From the NCBI RefSeq assembly GCF_000934545.1, contig NZ_CP010554.1:2542001-2606000 (forward strand): DNA of 64,000 nt, written 5' to 3'. Made by a program: the position numbers and the translations under genes. Shown here piece after piece: positions 30,789 to 42,717 of this stretch. The notes below the pieces were generated by a model. The model was given only the letters and a program-made list of their open reading frames with translations, made no database searches and was not told where the DNA came from. Source of the stretch: Rugosibacter aromaticivorans. GTDB lineage: Bacteria > Pseudomonadota > Gammaproteobacteria > Burkholderiales > Rhodocyclaceae. Position 1 is the stretch's first letter. Every line of letters begins with the position of its first letter.

Positions 30789-33700
30789 CTAATCAACAGC
30801 AACAGATGCCGTCGACAAATCAAATAGGTTCTGCGCTTCGGATGCGTCGGCTGAAAGCTTGAGATGTCTCCTGCGGTGATACGCCAAACCTGTACCAGCA
30901 GGTATCAGTCTGCCAACAATGACATTCTCTTTAAGGCCGCGCAACTCATCGCGTTTACCCATTATCGCTGCCTCGGTCAAAACTCTCGTCGTTTCTTGGA
31001 AAGAGGCCGCAGAGATAAACGAGTTGGTTGACAAACTTGCTTTGGTAATTCCCAAGAGCACAAATTCATAGCTTGCCGGAGCTTTGCCGTCTGCGATCAA
31101 ACGATCATTCTCATCCAAAACCTCATCACACTCCACTTGTTCCTCTTTTATAAAGCGTGAGTCACCGGTGCTTGTGATGACCACCCTGCGTAGCATTTGA
31201 CGAACGATGACTTCAATGTGTTTATCATTGATCTTGACGCCCTGTAAGCGGTACACATCTTGAACTTCGTCAATAATATAGCGGGCAAGCTCATCCACAC
31301 CCTTAAGTCGCAGGATGTCATGAGGGTCCGCAGGACCATCCACAATAACCTCACCTTTACTGACAACTTGCCCATCGTGAGCCATGACATGTTTGTCTTT
31401 GGAAATAAGGTATTCGCTGCTTACACCATCAAGGTCGGTAATGATGAGACGCTGCTTTCCTTTAGTGTCCTTACCAAAGGATACCGTACCTGTTACCTCA
31501 GCCAGAATACCTGCATCTTTTGGCGACCTGGCTTCAAAGAGTTCAGCTACACGCGGTAAGCCGCCAGTAATATCGCGTGTTTTAGACGATTCTTGCGGAA
31601 TGCGCGAGAGAATATCGCCTACCGAAACTAATTGCCCATCGCGCACTGTGATGAGGGAGCCAACTTGGAAGGTAATGGTAACAACATGATCCGTTCCAGT
31701 AAGTTTTACTTCCTGGCCTGATTCATCGATGAGTTTAACTTGTGGACGAACACCTTTGGCAGACTTAACGCCACGTTTAGTGTCGATTACCACCAGCGTA
31801 GATAGCCCGGTAATATCATCCATCTGTTCCACTACAGTCACGCCTTTTTCAATATTCTCAAACTTAGCAGTTCCGGCGTACTCCGCAACAATTGGACGGG
31901 TATGGGGATCCCAAACGGCAAGCTGTGCGCCAGCTTTAGCTTGAGAGCCATCATCACGTAACAGAGTTGCACCGTAAGGCACTTTGTGACGCTCGCGCTC
32001 ACGGCCATTGTCATCGACGATCAATAATTCACCTGATCGTGAAATGACTATTTTTTCGCCTTTCGGATTTTCAACATATCGAATTGTTGGCGCATACTTG
32101 ACGGAACCAGCACTCTTTGCCTCAATGCTACTCTGCGCAGCCGAACGGGAGGCAGCACCACCAACGTGGAACGTGCGCATGGTTAGCTGAGTGCCTGGCT
32201 CACCTATAGACTGAGCTGCTATAACCCCAACAGCCTCTCCAGTATTCACCATTGAGCCACGACCTAAATCACGGCCGTAGCACTTGGCGCATAGCCCATA
32301 CCGCGTTTCACATGAAAGGGGTGTCCTGACATTGACTTCATCAACGCCAATTGCCTCTATAGCATCAACGGCATCTTCATCTAGCAAATAACCTGCAGCA
32401 TAAAGGACATCGCCAGTATCAGGATGAAGAACATCACTGCACAGAACACGGCCAAGTATACGCTCCCGAAGCGGCTCAATGACTTCGCCCCCTTCAACCA
32501 GAGCTTTCATTAAGAATCCGTTTTCGGTCCCACAGTCGTCTTCTATGACAACTAAATCTTGCGTTACATCCACAAGACGGCGAGTCAAATAACCTGAATT
32601 TGCCGTTTTTAAAGCAGTATCAGCCAAGCCTTTGCGTGCACCGTGCGTTGAAATGAAGTACTGAAGTACATTAAGCCCTTCACGGAAGTTTGAGGTAATT
32701 GGGGTCTCGATGATAGAGCCATCGGGCTTTGCCATCAGTCCCCGCATACCTGCTAATTGCCGAATTTGAGCAGCAGAGCCACGGGCACCAGAATCAGCCA
32801 TCATATAAATTGAGTTAAATGACTCTTGGCTACAGCGCACCCCCTCGGAATTTTTCACTTCCTCTTTCGCGAGCTGATCCATCATGGCTTTTGCTACTTG
32901 ATCCCCAGCACGCCCCCAGATATCGACGACCTTGTTATACCGCTCACCTGCAGTTACGAGCCCAGACGTGTATTGCTTCTCAATCTCTTTAACCTCGTCC
33001 TCTGCAACTTTTATGAGGTCATGCTTTTGACTCGGTATTTGCATGTCATCCAAGCATATTGAAATACCCCCGCGCGTTGCTAAACGGAAACCATATTGCA
33101 TGAGCTGGTCAGCAAAAACTACGGTGTCTTTTAAACCACAACGGCGGAAACTTTCATCTACCAGCTTGGAGATTTCTTTTTTCTTGAGAGGCTTGTCAAT
33201 AACGGAAAAAGGTAAACCGCGCGGCAATATTTCTGACAGTAGTGCTCGGCCTGCGGTCGTTGAATAGCGGGATATTTTTTTCTTCCATTGACCATCGCTG
33301 TCCAAGTCATATTCAGGAATACGTACTGTAATACGAGCGTGCAGATCAACCTGCCTTGAGTCAACGCCTCTGGCTAGTTCAGCAATATCCGAAAACATCA
33401 TGCCCGTTCCACGCGCAGTAACACTTTCCCGCGTTGAATAATAAAGTCCCAAGACAACGTCTTGAGAAGGCACGATAATTGGCACACCGTTCGCAGGCGA
33501 TAGTACATTGTTCGATGCCAGCATAAGCGTGCGGGCTTCCATTTGGGCCTCTAGTGAAAGCGGCACGTGCACGGCCATTTGATCGCCGTCGAAGTCGGCA
33601 TTAAAAGCGACACAAACGAGTGGGTGGAGCTGAATTGCCTTGCCTTCAATCAGCATGGGCTCAAAAGCTTGAATACCAAGACGGTGCAAAGTCGGGGCAC

Positions 33701-34979
33701 GATTAAGCATGACGGGATGCTCACGAATAACGCCTTCCAGAATATCCCAAACGACAGGAGTCTCAGCTTCGACTTCTTTTTTAGCCGCTTTGATCGTACT
33801 GGCGATACCCATTTTTTCAAGCCGCTCGAAAATAAAGGGCTTGAACAGCTCTAGTGCCATCTTCTTAGGCAAACCACACTGGTGGAGCTTAAGTTGAGGA
33901 CCGACCACAATAACCGAACGTCCTGAATAATCGACACGTTTTCCTAGCAGGTTTTGTCTGAAACGGCCACCCTTACCCTTGATCATGTCCGCAAGCGACT
34001 TAAGTGGCCGCTTGTTTGCACCAGTCATCGCTTTGCCGCGTCGACCGTTGTCAAGCAATGAATCAACTGATTCCTGAAGCATGCGCTTTTCATTGCGAAC
34101 GATGATGTCTGGCGCTTTTAGTTCTAGTAGCCGCTTGAGGCGATTATTTCGATTGATAACTCTTCGGTACAAGTCATTCAAATCGGAAGTTGCAAATCGA
34201 CCACCATCAAGTGGCACCAATGGACGCAAATCAGGTGGGAGCACCGGGAGGACCTCTAATATCATCCACTCCGGCTTGATTCCAGAATGCTGGAAGCCCT
34301 CCAGCACCTTGAGTCGCTTGGAAATTTTCTTCATTTTTGCTTCAGAGCCGGTTGTTTCGATCTCCTGATGCAAAATTTCGACTTCACGCGCGATGTCTAA
34401 CGTACGCAAAAGCTCACGCACGCCCTCAGCACCCATCATGGCAGTAAAATCATCACCGTATTCTTCAACCTTAGCCAGATAATCATCTTCAGTCAGTAAC
34501 TGCGCCCTGTTGAGGAGCGTCATTCCCGGGTCTACGACAACAAATGCTTCGAAATACAATACGCGCTCAATGTCACGTAATGTCATATCAAGCACCATGC
34601 CGAGACGGCTAGGCAAGCTCTTAAGGAACCAGATATGCGCCACGGGTGAAGCGAGTTCAATGTGCGCCATGCGCTCTCGGCGTACTTTGGACTGGGTTAC
34701 TTCTACACCACACTTTTCGCAAATGACTCCGCGATGTTTTAGCCGCTTATACTTCCCGCAAAGGCACTCATAGTCTTTAATTGGGCCAAAGATCTTTGCG
34801 CAAAACAAACCATCACGCTCTGGTTTGAATGTCCGATAGTTGATTGTTTCCGGTTTTTTGACTTCCCCATACGACCATGACCGAATCTTGGCTGGTGAAG
34901 CCAGACCAATAGTGATCGCATCGAAGTTATCTTCAGCTGCCAGATTTTGCTTAAAAAGATCGGCAAATAGACGTTTCAT
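30789..34979 (-). CDS. rpoC: RNA polymerase beta' subunit
   Basis: 1396 residues. The N-terminal zinc site is [20 protein letters not shown]; the catalytic magnesium loop [16 protein letters not shown] carries the three aspartates; a second zinc site is seen in [20 protein letters not shown]. The trigger-loop region lies near [19 protein letters not shown]. It forms the active-site cleft with RpoB. It follows rpoB by 28 bases, and the str promoter begins right after its stop. Confidence 0.98.
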   Translation of the reverse strand: MKRLFADLFKQNLAAEDNFDAITIGLASPAKIRSWSYGEVKKPETINYRTFKPERDGLFCAKIFGPIKDYECLCGKYKRLKHRGVICEKCGVEVTQSKVRRERMAHIELASPVAHIWFLKSLPSRLGMVLDMTLRDIERVLYFEAFVVVDPGMTLLNRAQLLTEDDYLAKVEEYGDDFTAMMGAEGVRELLRTLDIAREVEILHQEIETTGSEAKMKKISKRLKVLEGFQHSGIKPEWMILEVLPVLPPDLRPLVPLDGGRFATSDLNDLYRRVINRNNRLKRLLELKAPDIIVRNEKRMLQESVDSLLDNGRRGKAMTGANKRPLKSLADMIKGKGGRFRQNLLGKRVDYSGRSVIVVGPQLKLHQCGLPKKMALELFKPFIFERLEKMGIASTIKAAKKEVEAETPVVWDILEGVIREHPVMLNRAPTLHRLGIQAFEPMLIEGKAIQLHPLVCVAFNADFDGDQMAVHVPLSLEAQMEARTLMLASNNVLSPANGVPIIVPSQDVVLGLYYSTRESVTARGTGMMFSDIAELARGVDSRQVDLHARITVRIPEYDLDSDGQWKKKISRYSTTAGRALLSEILPRGLPFSVIDKPLKKKEISKLVDESFRRCGLKDTVVFADQLMQYGFRLATRGGISICLDDMQIPSQKHDLIKVAEDEVKEIEKQYTSGLVTAGERYNKVVDIWGRAGDQVAKAMMDQLAKEEVKNSEGVRCSQESFNSIYMMADSGARGSAAQIRQLAGMRGLMAKPDGSIIETPITSNFREGLNVLQYFISTHGARKGLADTALKTANSGYLTRRLVDVTQDLVVIEDDCGTENGFLMKALVEGGEVIEPLRERILGRVLCSDVLHPDTGDVLYAAGYLLDEDAVDAIEAIGVDEVNVRTPLSCETRYGLCAKCYGRDLGRGSMVNTGEAVGVIAAQSIGEPGTQLTMRTFHVGGAASRSAAQSSIEAKSAGSVKYAPTIRYVENPKGEKIVISRSGELLIVDDNGRERERHKVPYGATLLRDDGSQAKAGAQLAVWDPHTRPIVAEYAGTAKFENIEKGVTVVEQMDDITGLSTLVVIDTKRGVKSAKGVRPQVKLIDESGQEVKLTGTDHVVTITFQVGSLITVRDGQLVSVGDILSRIPQESSKTRDITGGLPRVAELFEARSPKDAGILAEVTGTVSFGKDTKGKQRLIITDLDGVSSEYLISKDKHVMAHDGQVVSKGEVIVDGPADPHDILRLKGVDELARYIIDEVQDVYRLQGVKINDKHIEVIVRQMLRRVVITSTGDSRFIKEEQVECDEVLDENDRLIADGKAPASYEFVLLGITKASLSTNSFISAASFQETTRVLTEAAIMGKRDELRGLKENVIVGRLIPAGTGLAYHRRRHLKLSADASEAQNLFDLSTASVAVD

Positions 34980-35007
34980 TAGTTATCTCCAGTGGACGAC
35001 ATCAGGT

Positions 35008-38000
35008 TCAATGACGCTCGAGATCAATATCGATCGCTAGTGAGCGAATTTCCTTGATCAAAACATTAAATGATTCAGGCATACCCGCATCGATTTTGTG
35101 CTCGCCCTTAACAATATTTTCATAGACCTTGGTGCGCCCGCCCACATCATCTGACTTAACGGTTAGCATTTCCTGCAACACATAGGCGGCACCATAAGCC
35201 TCGAGTGCCCACACCTCCATTTCGCCAAAGCGCTGACCACCAAACTGCGCCTTACCACCCAGGGGTTGCTGGGTCACCAAGCTGTACGGGCCGGTTGAGC
35301 GAGCGTGCATCTTGTCATCGACCAGATGATGCAGTTTTAGAACGTGCATATAACCGACGGTAACTTGTCGATCAAATTTTTCTCCGGTACGCCCATCAAA
35401 CAAATCAACTTGGCCATTAGTAGGCAAGTCCGCAAGTTCAAGCATTGCCTTGATCTCTGACTCGTGAGCGCCATCAAACACTGGGGTAGCAAATGGCACA
35501 CCATCCTTTAGATTTACCGCAAGCTCAGCCAGCTCAAAATCATTTAGGCTATTGATTTCTTCACTTTTTCCTGAACTATTGTAAATATTATTCAGCAGCT
35601 TACGTACCTCAGCAGCAGACGCCTGCTGACGCAGCAGGGTATCGATTTTCTTTCCAAGGCCTTTGGCTGCCCACCCCAGATGTGTCTCAAGAATCTGGCC
35701 GATATTCATCCGTGACGGTACACCCAACGGGTTAAGTACGATATCCATCGGCGTACCATCTGCCATATGAGGCATATCTTCAACGGGTACAATTTTCGAG
35801 ATAACACCCTTGTTACCATGCCGGCCAGCCATCTTATCTCCAGGCTGAACTCGCCGTTTAACAGCAAGATAAACCTTGACCATCTTCTGTACACCAGGCG
35901 GAAGCTCATCTCCCTGTGTCAGCTTCTTTTTCTTGGCATCGAAAGCTATATCAAAATCTTTACGCGTCTGCTCGATGCTATCGCGCAAGCTTTCCAGCTG
36001 CTCCTGAGCTTCTTCACTTGCAAGAGAAATATCGAACCAGTGGTAGTGCTCAATCGTCTCAAGATATGCCTTGGTTATTTTGGTGCCTTTAACGAGTTTT
36101 TTAGGCCCCTTATTAGCAACTTTATTAACCAATAGTTTTTCAATCCGCGCAAATGTGTCGCGCTCAACAATACGCATCTGGTCAGCTAAATCTTGTTTAT
36201 AGCCCTTTAACATATCGTCGATAATCGACTGGGCACGCTTATCGCGTTCAATGCCTTCACGCGTAAACACTTGGACATCGATTACGGTTCCCACCATACC
36301 TGAAGGGACTTTTAGCGATGTGTCTTTTACATCTGAAGCTTTCTCGCCGAAGATAGCGCGCAACAGTTTTTCTTCCGGCGTAAGCTGGGTTTCACCTTTA
36401 GGAGTTACTTTACCGACAAGCACATCCCCTGCTTCGACTTCCGCACCAATATAAACAATACCCGATTCATCAAGACGTCCCAGTTGCGACTCCCCCAAGG
36501 TGGCAATATCCCTTGAAATTTCTTCAGGGCCTAGCTTTGTATCGCGCGCCATAACGGTCAACTCTTCAATGTGAATTGAAGTAAAGCGATCTTCAGCTAC
36601 AACACGTTCGGAAATAAGAATGGAATCCTCGAAGTTATAACCATTCCAAGGCATAAACGCCACGAGCATGTTCTGGCCTAGAGCCAACTCGCCAAGATCA
36701 GTTGATGCACCATCAGCAATTACGTCACCTTTCCCAATGGCATCCCCAACTTTTACAATGGGGCGCTGATTGATGTTCGTGTTTTGATTGGACCTTGTGT
36801 ACTTTATGAGATTGTAGATGTCGACACCGACTTCCCCTGGCACCGTTTCATCATCATTAACTCGAACCACAATTCGGTTGGCGTCAACATAATCAACCAA
36901 ACCGCCACGTAAGGCTTGTACTGCTGTTCCTGAATCGACTGCCACTGTGCGTTCTATGCCAGTGCCGACAAAAGCCTTTTCTGGGCGCAGGCAAGGAACC
37001 GCTTGACGTTGCATGTTGGCGCCCATCAATGCCCGGTTCGCATCATCATGTTCCAGGAACGGAATTAACGAAGCTGCCACCGAGACAATTTGACTAGGAG
37101 CAACGTCCATGTATTGCACATCACTAGGCTCTTTGAGCGCAAACTCGCCGCTAAGCCGGCAAGAAACCAAGGCATCAGTTAAGGTACCTTTCTCGTCAAG
37201 TTCTGCATTTGCCTGGGCAATTACAAACTTGCCCTCTTCAATCGCCGATAGATATTCAATCTCATCAGTGACGTGACTATCCACCACCTTGCGGTAGGGG
37301 GTTTCCATAAAGCCGTATTCGTTTGTGCGCGAATAAAGTGCCAGGGAGTTAATCAGACCAATATTCGGGCCTTCAGGTGTTTCAATAGGGCAAACACGCC
37401 CGTAATGCGTTGGGTGCACGTCTCGCACTTCAAACCCGGCGCGTTCACGCGTCAATCCGCCTGGGCCGAGCGCTGACACGCGTCGCTTGTGCGTAATTTC
37501 GGATAACGGATTCGTTTGATCCATAAATTGCGACAGCTGGCTTGATCCAAAGAATTCCTTAATCGCAGCAGAGATCGGTTTTGCATTGATCAAATCGCGG
37601 GGCATGAGATTATCGCTTTCCGCTTGATTGAGTCGCTCTTTTACAGCGCGCTCAACGCGCACTAGACCAGCACGAAACTGGTTTTCAGCCAATTCGCCAA
37701 CTGACCGAACACGACGGTTGCCCAGGTGATCAATATCATCAACTTCGCCACGGCCGTTACGCAACTCAACTAGTATTTTGACGACATCAACAATATCTTC
37801 ATTTGACAGCGTCCCGGGCCCTTCAATTTCTTCACGGCCAACACGGCGGTTAAATTTCATGCGCCCGACTTCTGACAAGTCATAGCGCTCATCAGAATAA
37901 AACAGGCTATGGAAAAGATTTTCAACAGCATCTTCAGTTGGCGGCTCGCCCGGGCGCATCATGCGATAAATGGCAACACGTGCCGCCCATTGATCTGTTG

Positions 38001-39078
38001 TCTCATCGATGCGCAAGGTTGACGAAATGTACTCGCCACGATCAAGATCATTTACATACAGCGTATTTAATTGATCAACACCATTTTCAACCAACTTGGC
38101 AAGCAGGTCTTCAGTGATTTCATCATTAGCATTGGCAATCACTTCACCCGTCTCTTGATTCACAATGGTGTTAGCAATTATGCGGCCCAACATGTATTCG
38201 TCTGGCACAACAAACTTTTTGATGCCCGCTTCGGCCAGTTGGCGAATATGCTTAGCTGTAATGCGCTTATCTTTACTGACAATGGGGTTGCCAGCCTTGT
38301 CAAGAATATCGAACTTTGCCATCTCACCACGCAAACGCTCGATATCACTTTCAAAGAAAATGCCCTTCTTACTGAACTGAAACGTATCAAATTCAAAGAA
38401 GGTACTCAGAATTTGCTCATGCGTCATGCCGATCGCTTTGAGCAAAATGGTCACAGGCATTTTGCGACGACGGTCGATACGAAAGAATAAAACGTCCTTC
38501 GGGTCAAATTCAAAATCCAACCAAGACCCGCGATAAGGAATGATTCGCGCCGAAAATAGCAATTTGCCTGAGCTATGCGTCTTGCCTTTATCGTGCTCAA
38601 AAAATACGCCAGGCGAACGGTGCAGCTGGGAAACAATGACCCGTTCAGTGCCATTGATGACGAACGAGCCGGTAGTTGTCATGAGAGGAATTTCACCCAT
38701 ATACAACGGCTGGTCTTCTTTAACTTCTTTTACCACCTTTGTATCTCGATCAAGAAGTATCAAACGCACTTTGGCCCGCAACGGACTAGCGAAGGTTAAG
38801 CCACGCTGGTGACACTCTTTGACGTCAAAAGATGGCTCGCCCAGGGCGTATTCAATAAACTCAAGTCGCGCGTTGCCAGAATGTGCAACAATTGGAAAAA
38901 TCGACGTGAATGCTGCTTGCAGACCATGATTTTTTCGCGCACTAGGAGGCACATCGGTTTGCAGAAAGTGCATGTAAGAATCGATCTGTGTTGCTAGCAG
39001 GAAAGGCACATTAAGCACGTTCTCCCGTTTGGCAAAACTCTTGCGGATACGCTTTTTTTCAGTGTAAGAATAAGGCAT
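35008..39078 (-). CDS. rpoB: RNA polymerase beta subunit
   Basis: 1356 residues from ATG 39078 ([20 protein letters not shown]); CGGAGA lies 4 bases before it, so the in-frame ATG five codons upstream is rejected. The rifampicin-binding region [20 protein letters not shown] and [20 protein letters not shown] is intact and wild type in pattern. The C-terminal [20 protein letters not shown] closes the clamp. It lies 163 bases after rplL, with an attenuator-type hairpin in between. Confidence 0.97.
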   Translation of the reverse strand: MPYSYTEKKRIRKSFAKRENVLNVPFLLATQIDSYMHFLQTDVPPSARKNHGLQAAFTSIFPIVAHSGNARLEFIEYALGEPSFDVKECHQRGLTFASPLRAKVRLILLDRDTKVVKEVKEDQPLYMGEIPLMTTTGSFVINGTERVIVSQLHRSPGVFFEHDKGKTHSSGKLLFSARIIPYRGSWLDFEFDPKDVLFFRIDRRRKMPVTILLKAIGMTHEQILSTFFEFDTFQFSKKGIFFESDIERLRGEMAKFDILDKAGNPIVSKDKRITAKHIRQLAEAGIKKFVVPDEYMLGRIIANTIVNQETGEVIANANDEITEDLLAKLVENGVDQLNTLYVNDLDRGEYISSTLRIDETTDQWAARVAIYRMMRPGEPPTEDAVENLFHSLFYSDERYDLSEVGRMKFNRRVGREEIEGPGTLSNEDIVDVVKILVELRNGRGEVDDIDHLGNRRVRSVGELAENQFRAGLVRVERAVKERLNQAESDNLMPRDLINAKPISAAIKEFFGSSQLSQFMDQTNPLSEITHKRRVSALGPGGLTRERAGFEVRDVHPTHYGRVCPIETPEGPNIGLINSLALYSRTNEYGFMETPYRKVVDSHVTDEIEYLSAIEEGKFVIAQANAELDEKGTLTDALVSCRLSGEFALKEPSDVQYMDVAPSQIVSVAASLIPFLEHDDANRALMGANMQRQAVPCLRPEKAFVGTGIERTVAVDSGTAVQALRGGLVDYVDANRIVVRVNDDETVPGEVGVDIYNLIKYTRSNQNTNINQRPIVKVGDAIGKGDVIADGASTDLGELALGQNMLVAFMPWNGYNFEDSILISERVVAEDRFTSIHIEELTVMARDTKLGPEEISRDIATLGESQLGRLDESGIVYIGAEVEAGDVLVGKVTPKGETQLTPEEKLLRAIFGEKASDVKDTSLKVPSGMVGTVIDVQVFTREGIERDKRAQSIIDDMLKGYKQDLADQMRIVERDTFARIEKLLVNKVANKGPKKLVKGTKITKAYLETIEHYHWFDISLASEEAQEQLESLRDSIEQTRKDFDIAFDAKKKKLTQGDELPPGVQKMVKVYLAVKRRVQPGDKMAGRHGNKGVISKIVPVEDMPHMADGTPMDIVLNPLGVPSRMNIGQILETHLGWAAKGLGKKIDTLLRQQASAAEVRKLLNNIYNSSGKSEEINSLNDFELAELAVNLKDGVPFATPVFDGAHESEIKAMLELADLPTNGQVDLFDGRTGEKFDRQVTVGYMHVLKLHHLVDDKMHARSTGPYSLVTQQPLGGKAQFGGQRFGEMEVWALEAYGAAYVLQEMLTVKSDDVGGRTKVYENIVKGEHKIDAGMPESFNVLIKEIRSLAIDIDLERH

Positions 39079-39197
39079 GGTGTCTCCGTTCATGATTCAG
39101 ACATCGGGGGGGGTAAAAGAAAAAACTGCACGCAGTTTTTTTGTTTAACCCCTGTACCAGATTAACTTCTGGCAGGTTTAACTCACGTACCAGTGAA

Positions 39198-39230
39198 AAA
39201 CGGGTTGGCAACAAGGCTGCCAACCCGTTT
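39198..39230 (-). terminator. Terminator or attenuator between rplL and rpoB
   Basis: A 13-base stem (AAACGGGTTGGCA with TGCCAACCCGTTT) and a 7-base loop, followed on the minus strand by TTC after a T run. Position matches the rplL-rpoB attenuator of E. coli, which lets only part of the ribosomal transcript continue into rpoBC. Confidence 0.8.
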
Positions 39231-39241
39231 CAAGGCAAAAA

Positions 39242-39616
39242 TTACTTAACTTCAACCTTCGCGCCAGCTTCCTCAAGTTGCTTTTTGAGGGCTTCTGCAT
39301 CAGCCTTGGAAACGCCTTCTTTAACGGCCTTAGGTGCGCCATCAACTACATCTTTGGCTTCCTTCAGACCAAGGCCTGTCGCTGCGCGAACAATCTTGAT
39401 AACTTCAACTTTTTTCTCGCCCGCTGCAAGCAGCATGACGTTGAACTCAGTTTGCTCTTCTGCAGCCGCAGCTGCCGCAGCCGGTGCAGCAACAGCAACC
39501 GCTGCGGCAGTTGCGGAAACACCAAACTTCTCTTCCATTTCCTTGATCAACTCGGAAAGCTCGAGAACGGTCATGCCAGCGATGGCTTCGAGAATTTCAG
39601 CTTTATTAACAGCCAT
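39242..39616 (-). CDS. rplL: 50S ribosomal protein L7/L12
   Basis: 124 residues. The N-terminal dimer domain ([20 protein letters not shown]) is joined by an alanine-rich hinge to the C-terminal factor-binding domain ([20 protein letters not shown]). Several copies form the stalk that recruits EF-Tu and EF-G. The alanine and valine codons of the hinge make a repetitive GC-rich stretch near 39455-39510. Confidence 0.97.
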   Translation of the reverse strand: MAVNKAEILEAIAGMTVLELSELIKEMEEKFGVSATAAAVAVAAPAAAAAAAEEQTEFNVMLLAAGEKKVEVIKIVRAATGLGLKEAKDVVDGAPKAVKEGVSKADAEALKKQLEEAGAKVEVK

Positions 39617-39657
39617 AATTGCAACTCCTAAATGAATTTTGAATCAATAAAATACGA

Positions 39658-40182
39658 TTACGCAGTCGTTTTTGCATCACGCACAGCAGCAAGCCCCCGA
39701 ACAAACTTCGTCGGAACTTCGTTGAGCGTACGTACAAACTGAGTGATTGGTGCTTGCATCGTGCCAAGCAGCTTGGACAACAGCTCCTCACGGCTAGGCA
39801 TCGTGGCTAACGCTTTAACACCCGCTGCGTCCAGGACGTAGTTGGGCATGGCACCAGCCTTGATGACAATCTGATCTTTACCCTTGGCGAAATCATTGAG
39901 CAGCTTGGCAGCGGCCACCGGATCCGTGGAGATTCCATAGATCAGAGGGCCCACTAGCTTCTCAGATAGCGCTTCGAACGGCGTGCCTGTTAAAGCACGT
40001 CGCGCCAGAGTATTTTTCAGCACACGCAAATACACACCGGATTGACGCGCTTTAGCACGCAAACCGGTAAGATCAACCACTTCTAGACCACGGTACTCGG
40101 CGACGATGATCGACTGGGCTTTCGCAACTATTGCGGAAACCTCTGCAACTACCGCCTTCTTGTCGTCAAGATTAAGACTCAC
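39658..40182 (-). CDS. rplJ: 50S ribosomal protein L10, GTG start
   Basis: 174 residues. AGGAGG lies 5 bases before the GTG at 40182 (then Ser-Leu-Asn-Leu-Asp-Asp-Lys); an earlier GTG at 40188 overlaps that ribosome site and is rejected. [20 protein letters not shown] and the C-terminal helices that hold L7/L12 dimers are present. In E. coli L10 with L7/L12 represses its own mRNA by binding the leader; a leader of that kind precedes this gene. Confidence 0.95.
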   Translation of the reverse strand: MSLNLDDKKAVVAEVSAIVAKAQSIIVAEYRGLEVVDLTGLRAKARQSGVYLRVLKNTLARRALTGTPFEALSEKLVGPLIYGISTDPVAAAKLLNDFAKGKDQIVIKAGAMPNYVLDAAGVKALATMPSREELLSKLLGTMQAPITQFVRTLNEVPTKFVRGLAAVRDAKTTA

Positions 40183-40188
40183 GGTCAC

Positions 40189-40355
40189 CTCCTAGTCAAA
40201 CGCCTGCGCCGGAAAGTCGGCGCTGGCAATACGGCGGCCTTCATTCAGAAACTGCAAAAGCATTTCCTGTCATCGGGTGACGCCATCTGCGCAGGCTGCA
40301 GCAACGATGGGCTGTTGCTACCGCTTAAGTCCGCATGGACACCTGCGGTCTTTGA
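40189..40355 (-). promoter_or_regulatory. L10 mRNA leader, autoregulatory
   Basis: A structured 215-base rplA-rplJ spacer. The part starting at ACCGCAGGTG (minus strand, near 40350), with the paired CAACAGCCCATCGTTGCTG and the run into CTAGGAGGTGACC, resembles the proteobacterial L10 leader. The last third contains a copy of the dispersed repeat that can fold on itself (GCGCCG, ACTTTC, CGGCGC). Confidence 0.65.
40216..40234 (+). repeat. Dispersed repeat copy in the rplJ leader
   Basis: Matches the core GTCGGCGCTGGTGATACGG at 17 of 19 bases. On the transcribed strand it forms a tight hairpin, CCAGCGCCG with CGGCGCAGG (8 of 9 pairs), 30-50 bases before the rplJ start. Confidence 0.6.
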
Positions 40356-40403
40356 TAACCTGCCGCACCCCAAACCTAGCGGATGCAGCAGCCCAAAGTC
40401 TTT

Positions 40404-41105
40404 TTAGCCCAGAACTCCAATGCTGGACTGCTCAATTCGAACCCCGACACCCATGGTGCTGGATAACGATACCTTCTTTAAATATTGTCCTTTTGATCCA
40501 TTTGGCCGCGCCTTTTGCAGCGCGTCGATCAGTGCGACACAGTTCTGCTGCAAAGCTTCGACACTGAATGATGCACGGCCCAGCGTACAGTGAATAATGC
40601 CCGACTTGTCTGTCCGATATTGGACTTGACCCGCCTTGGCATTTTTCACTGCAGTCGCCACATCCATCGTGACAGTACCAACTTTCGGATTCGGCATCAG
40701 GCCGCGGGGGCCAAGGATTTGACCTAACGCGCCGACAACTCGCATTGCATCAGGTGTGGCGATGACGATATCAAAATTCATGTTGCCCGCTTTGACATCG
40801 GCCGCCAGGTCGTCAAAACCGACCACATCAGCCCCAGCCGCTTTAGCGGCCTCGGCCTTATCACCCTGAGCAAACACTGCGACGCGAACAGTTTTACCTG
40901 TTCCCGCCGGGAGAACGACCGAACCACGCACCACTTGATCAGATTTTTTGGCATCAATCCCGAGGTTCACTGAAATATCGATGGATTCATCAAACTTGGC
41001 GTTTGCGCAATCTTTAACCAGACTTAAGGCATCGCCCAGCACATAGGTTTTGTTCGGATCTATTTTTGCGCGGATAGCCTGAGCGCGTTTAGAAAGCTTA
41101 GCCAT
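40404..41105 (-). CDS. rplA: 50S ribosomal protein L1
   Basis: 233 residues, two-domain stalk protein: [20 protein letters not shown], then [20 protein letters not shown], the classic signature. L1 moves with the deacylated tRNA at the E site and in E. coli represses the L11 operon. Here it follows rplK by 2 bases and is separated from rplJ by the L10 leader. Confidence 0.97.
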   Translation of the reverse strand: MAKLSKRAQAIRAKIDPNKTYVLGDALSLVKDCANAKFDESIDISVNLGIDAKKSDQVVRGSVVLPAGTGKTVRVAVFAQGDKAEAAKAAGADVVGFDDLAADVKAGNMNFDIVIATPDAMRVVGALGQILGPRGLMPNPKVGTVTMDVATAVKNAKAGQVQYRTDKSGIIHCTLGRASFSVEALQQNCVALIDALQKARPNGSKGQYLKKVSLSSTMGVGVRIEQSSIGVLG

Positions 41106-41107
41106 GA

Positions 41108-41539
41108 TCAGAGACCCTCCACGGTGATGCCCATACTGCGGGCAGAACCCGCAATTGTTCGGACCGCAGCTTCAAGATCTGCCGCCGTAAGATCAGGCAT
41201 TTTTGCCTTGGCAATTTCTTCAGCTTGCGCTTTGGTAATTGAGCCGACTTTATCGGTATGTGGCGTTGGTGAGCCCTTTTGTACGCCGGCTGCTTTCTTG
41301 ATCAGAATGGTTGCAGGCGGTGTCTTCATGACAAAAGTAAAACTCTTGTCAGCAAACGCGGTAATAACAACCGGGATAGGCAGACCAGGCTCTAAGCCCT
41401 GTGTTTGCGCATTGAATGCCTTACAGAACTCCATGATGTTCAACCCGCGCTGACCTAGTGCCGGGCCAATGGGTGGTGATGGATTAGCTTTGCCTGCAGG
41501 CACCTGCAGCTTGATGTAACCGACGATCTTCTTTGCCAT
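41108..41539 (-). CDS. rplK: 50S ribosomal protein L11
   Basis: 143 residues: [40 protein letters not shown], and [21 protein letters not shown]11 binds the GTPase-associated region of 23S rRNA and is needed for RelA activation. A good GGAGCC ribosome site precedes it; 120 bases separate it from nusG. Confidence 0.97.
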   Translation of the reverse strand: MAKKIVGYIKLQVPAGKANPSPPIGPALGQRGLNIMEFCKAFNAQTQGLEPGLPIPVVITAFADKSFTFVMKTPPATILIKKAAGVQKGSPTPHTDKVGSITKAQAEEIAKAKMPDLTAADLEAAVRTIAGSARSMGITVEGL

Positions 41540-41659
41540 GATGGCTCCTTTACTAAATGAGTTTTAACGCACGTTCGGAATTCCTACTTGCGCTCCTCGT
41601 TGCCGCTAAAGTGAAACACATGACTACCGCGGCGCAGTCAAAACACAGTCAAAAACTAG

Positions 41660-42193
41660 TTAAACCTTTTCAACCTGCGCAAAATCAAGCTCGACAGGTG
41701 TGGAACGACCGAAAATAGTGACCGAAACATGCAGCCGACTTTTTTCGTAATTTACCCCTTCAACGTTGCCATTGAAGTCAGTGAATGGGCCTTCTTTGAT
41801 TCGCACCATCTCACCTATCTCAAACAACACCTTCGGACGCGGCTTTTCAACACCATCCTGAACTTGCTGCATAATCTTTGCGACTTCCTTTTCAGAAATC
41901 GGTGTTGGCTGCATTGCAGTGCCACCAATAAAGCCAGTCACCTTGGCGGTACTTTTTACTAAATGCCATGAATCATCATCCATGTCCATTTCGACCAGCA
42001 CATACCCAGGAAAAAACTTCCGCTCGGACACTCTTTTTTGCCCGTTCTTCATTTCAATAACTTCTTCTACAGGCACAAGCACCTGGCCAAACTTATCCTG
42101 CATATTTGCACGCGTAATCCGCTCAATGAGCGCACGCTGCACAGACTTCTCAAACCCGGAATAAGCGTGCACTACATACCAACGTTTGGTCAT
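41660..42193 (-). CDS. nusG: Transcription termination/antitermination factor NusG
   Basis: 177 residues from ATG 42193 ([20 protein letters not shown]). The NGN domain is followed by the KOW motif [20 protein letters not shown] near the C-terminus. NusG binds RNA polymerase and links it to Rho or to S10 of the leading ribosome. Its ATG shares one base with the secE stop (TAATG), so the longer reading frame starting inside secE is rejected. Confidence 0.96.
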   Translation of the reverse strand: MTKRWYVVHAYSGFEKSVQRALIERITRANMQDKFGQVLVPVEEVIEMKNGQKRVSERKFFPGYVLVEMDMDDDSWHLVKSTAKVTGFIGGTAMQPTPISEKEVAKIMQQVQDGVEKPRPKVLFEIGEMVRIKEGPFTDFNGNVEGVNYEKSRLHVSVTIFGRSTPVELDFAQVEKV

Positions 42194-42543
42194 TATTTTT
42201 TCCAGCCCAGGATAAGATCGTAAAGTACCCACTCAAGGCTTTTGTCAGTCGTCCACAACACGACCGCCATCACCAGCACAAAACTAAAGACAATGCCCGT
42301 GACCTGAATGGTTTCGCGACGTGTAGGCCAAACAACCTTTTCGGTTTCAACAATGGCTTCACGACTGAAACCCACAAAACGCCGTCCCGGCACGGTAAAC
42401 CAGGCCACCGCAACACCCGCCCCAATGCCTGCAAGCACAGCGAGCACCCGCACGATCATTGGCTGTTCGCCAAGATAATAAAAACCAGCCACGCCTGATA
42501 CCAAAAGCAAAAGCGCCAGCGTAAACTTAAGTTTGTCGGCCAT
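42193..42543 (-). CDS. secE: Protein translocase subunit SecE
   Basis: 116 residues with three predicted membrane segments ([52 protein letters not shown]), as in the longer proteobacterial form. The conserved amphipathic segment [20 protein letters not shown] clamps SecY. It follows tRNA-Trp directly and runs into nusG. Confidence 0.96.
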   Translation of the reverse strand: MADKLKFTLALLLLVSGVAGFYYLGEQPMIVRVLAVLAGIGAGVAVAWFTVPGRRFVGFSREAIVETEKVVWPTRRETIQVTGIVFSFVLVMAVVLWTTDKSLEWVLYDLILGWKK

Positions 42544-42577
42544 TTAAACCACGTCAGTTAGTGAAACAAAATCGAAG

Positions 42578-42653
42578 TGGCAGGGGCGGAGGGAATCGAA
42601 CCCCCAACCTGCGGTTTTGGAGACCGCCGCTCTGCCAATTGAGCTACACCCCT
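42578..42653 (-). tRNA. tRNA-Trp (anticodon CCA)
   Basis: 76 bases with an encoded CCA end. Acceptor AGGGGTG pairs with the matching 3' side, D-loop TAGCTCAATTGGCAGAGC, anticodon loop CTCCAAA, T-loop GGTTCGATTCC. Its position between tuf and secE is typical of proteobacteria. Confidence 0.97.
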
Positions 42654-42671
42654 GTAACAGAAACCATAAAA

Positions 42672-42697
42672 GCGACACCCCGTTACCGGAGTGCCGC
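42672..42697 (-). terminator. Weak terminator after the second tuf
   Basis: On the minus strand GCGGCACTCC and GGGGTGTCGC form a 10-pair stem including two G-U pairs, with a GGTAAC loop, followed by TTTTATGGTTT. Read-through would carry transcription into tRNA-Trp and secE. Confidence 0.55.
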
Positions 42698-42717
42698 CCT
42701 CAAAAAAACACCTAAAC

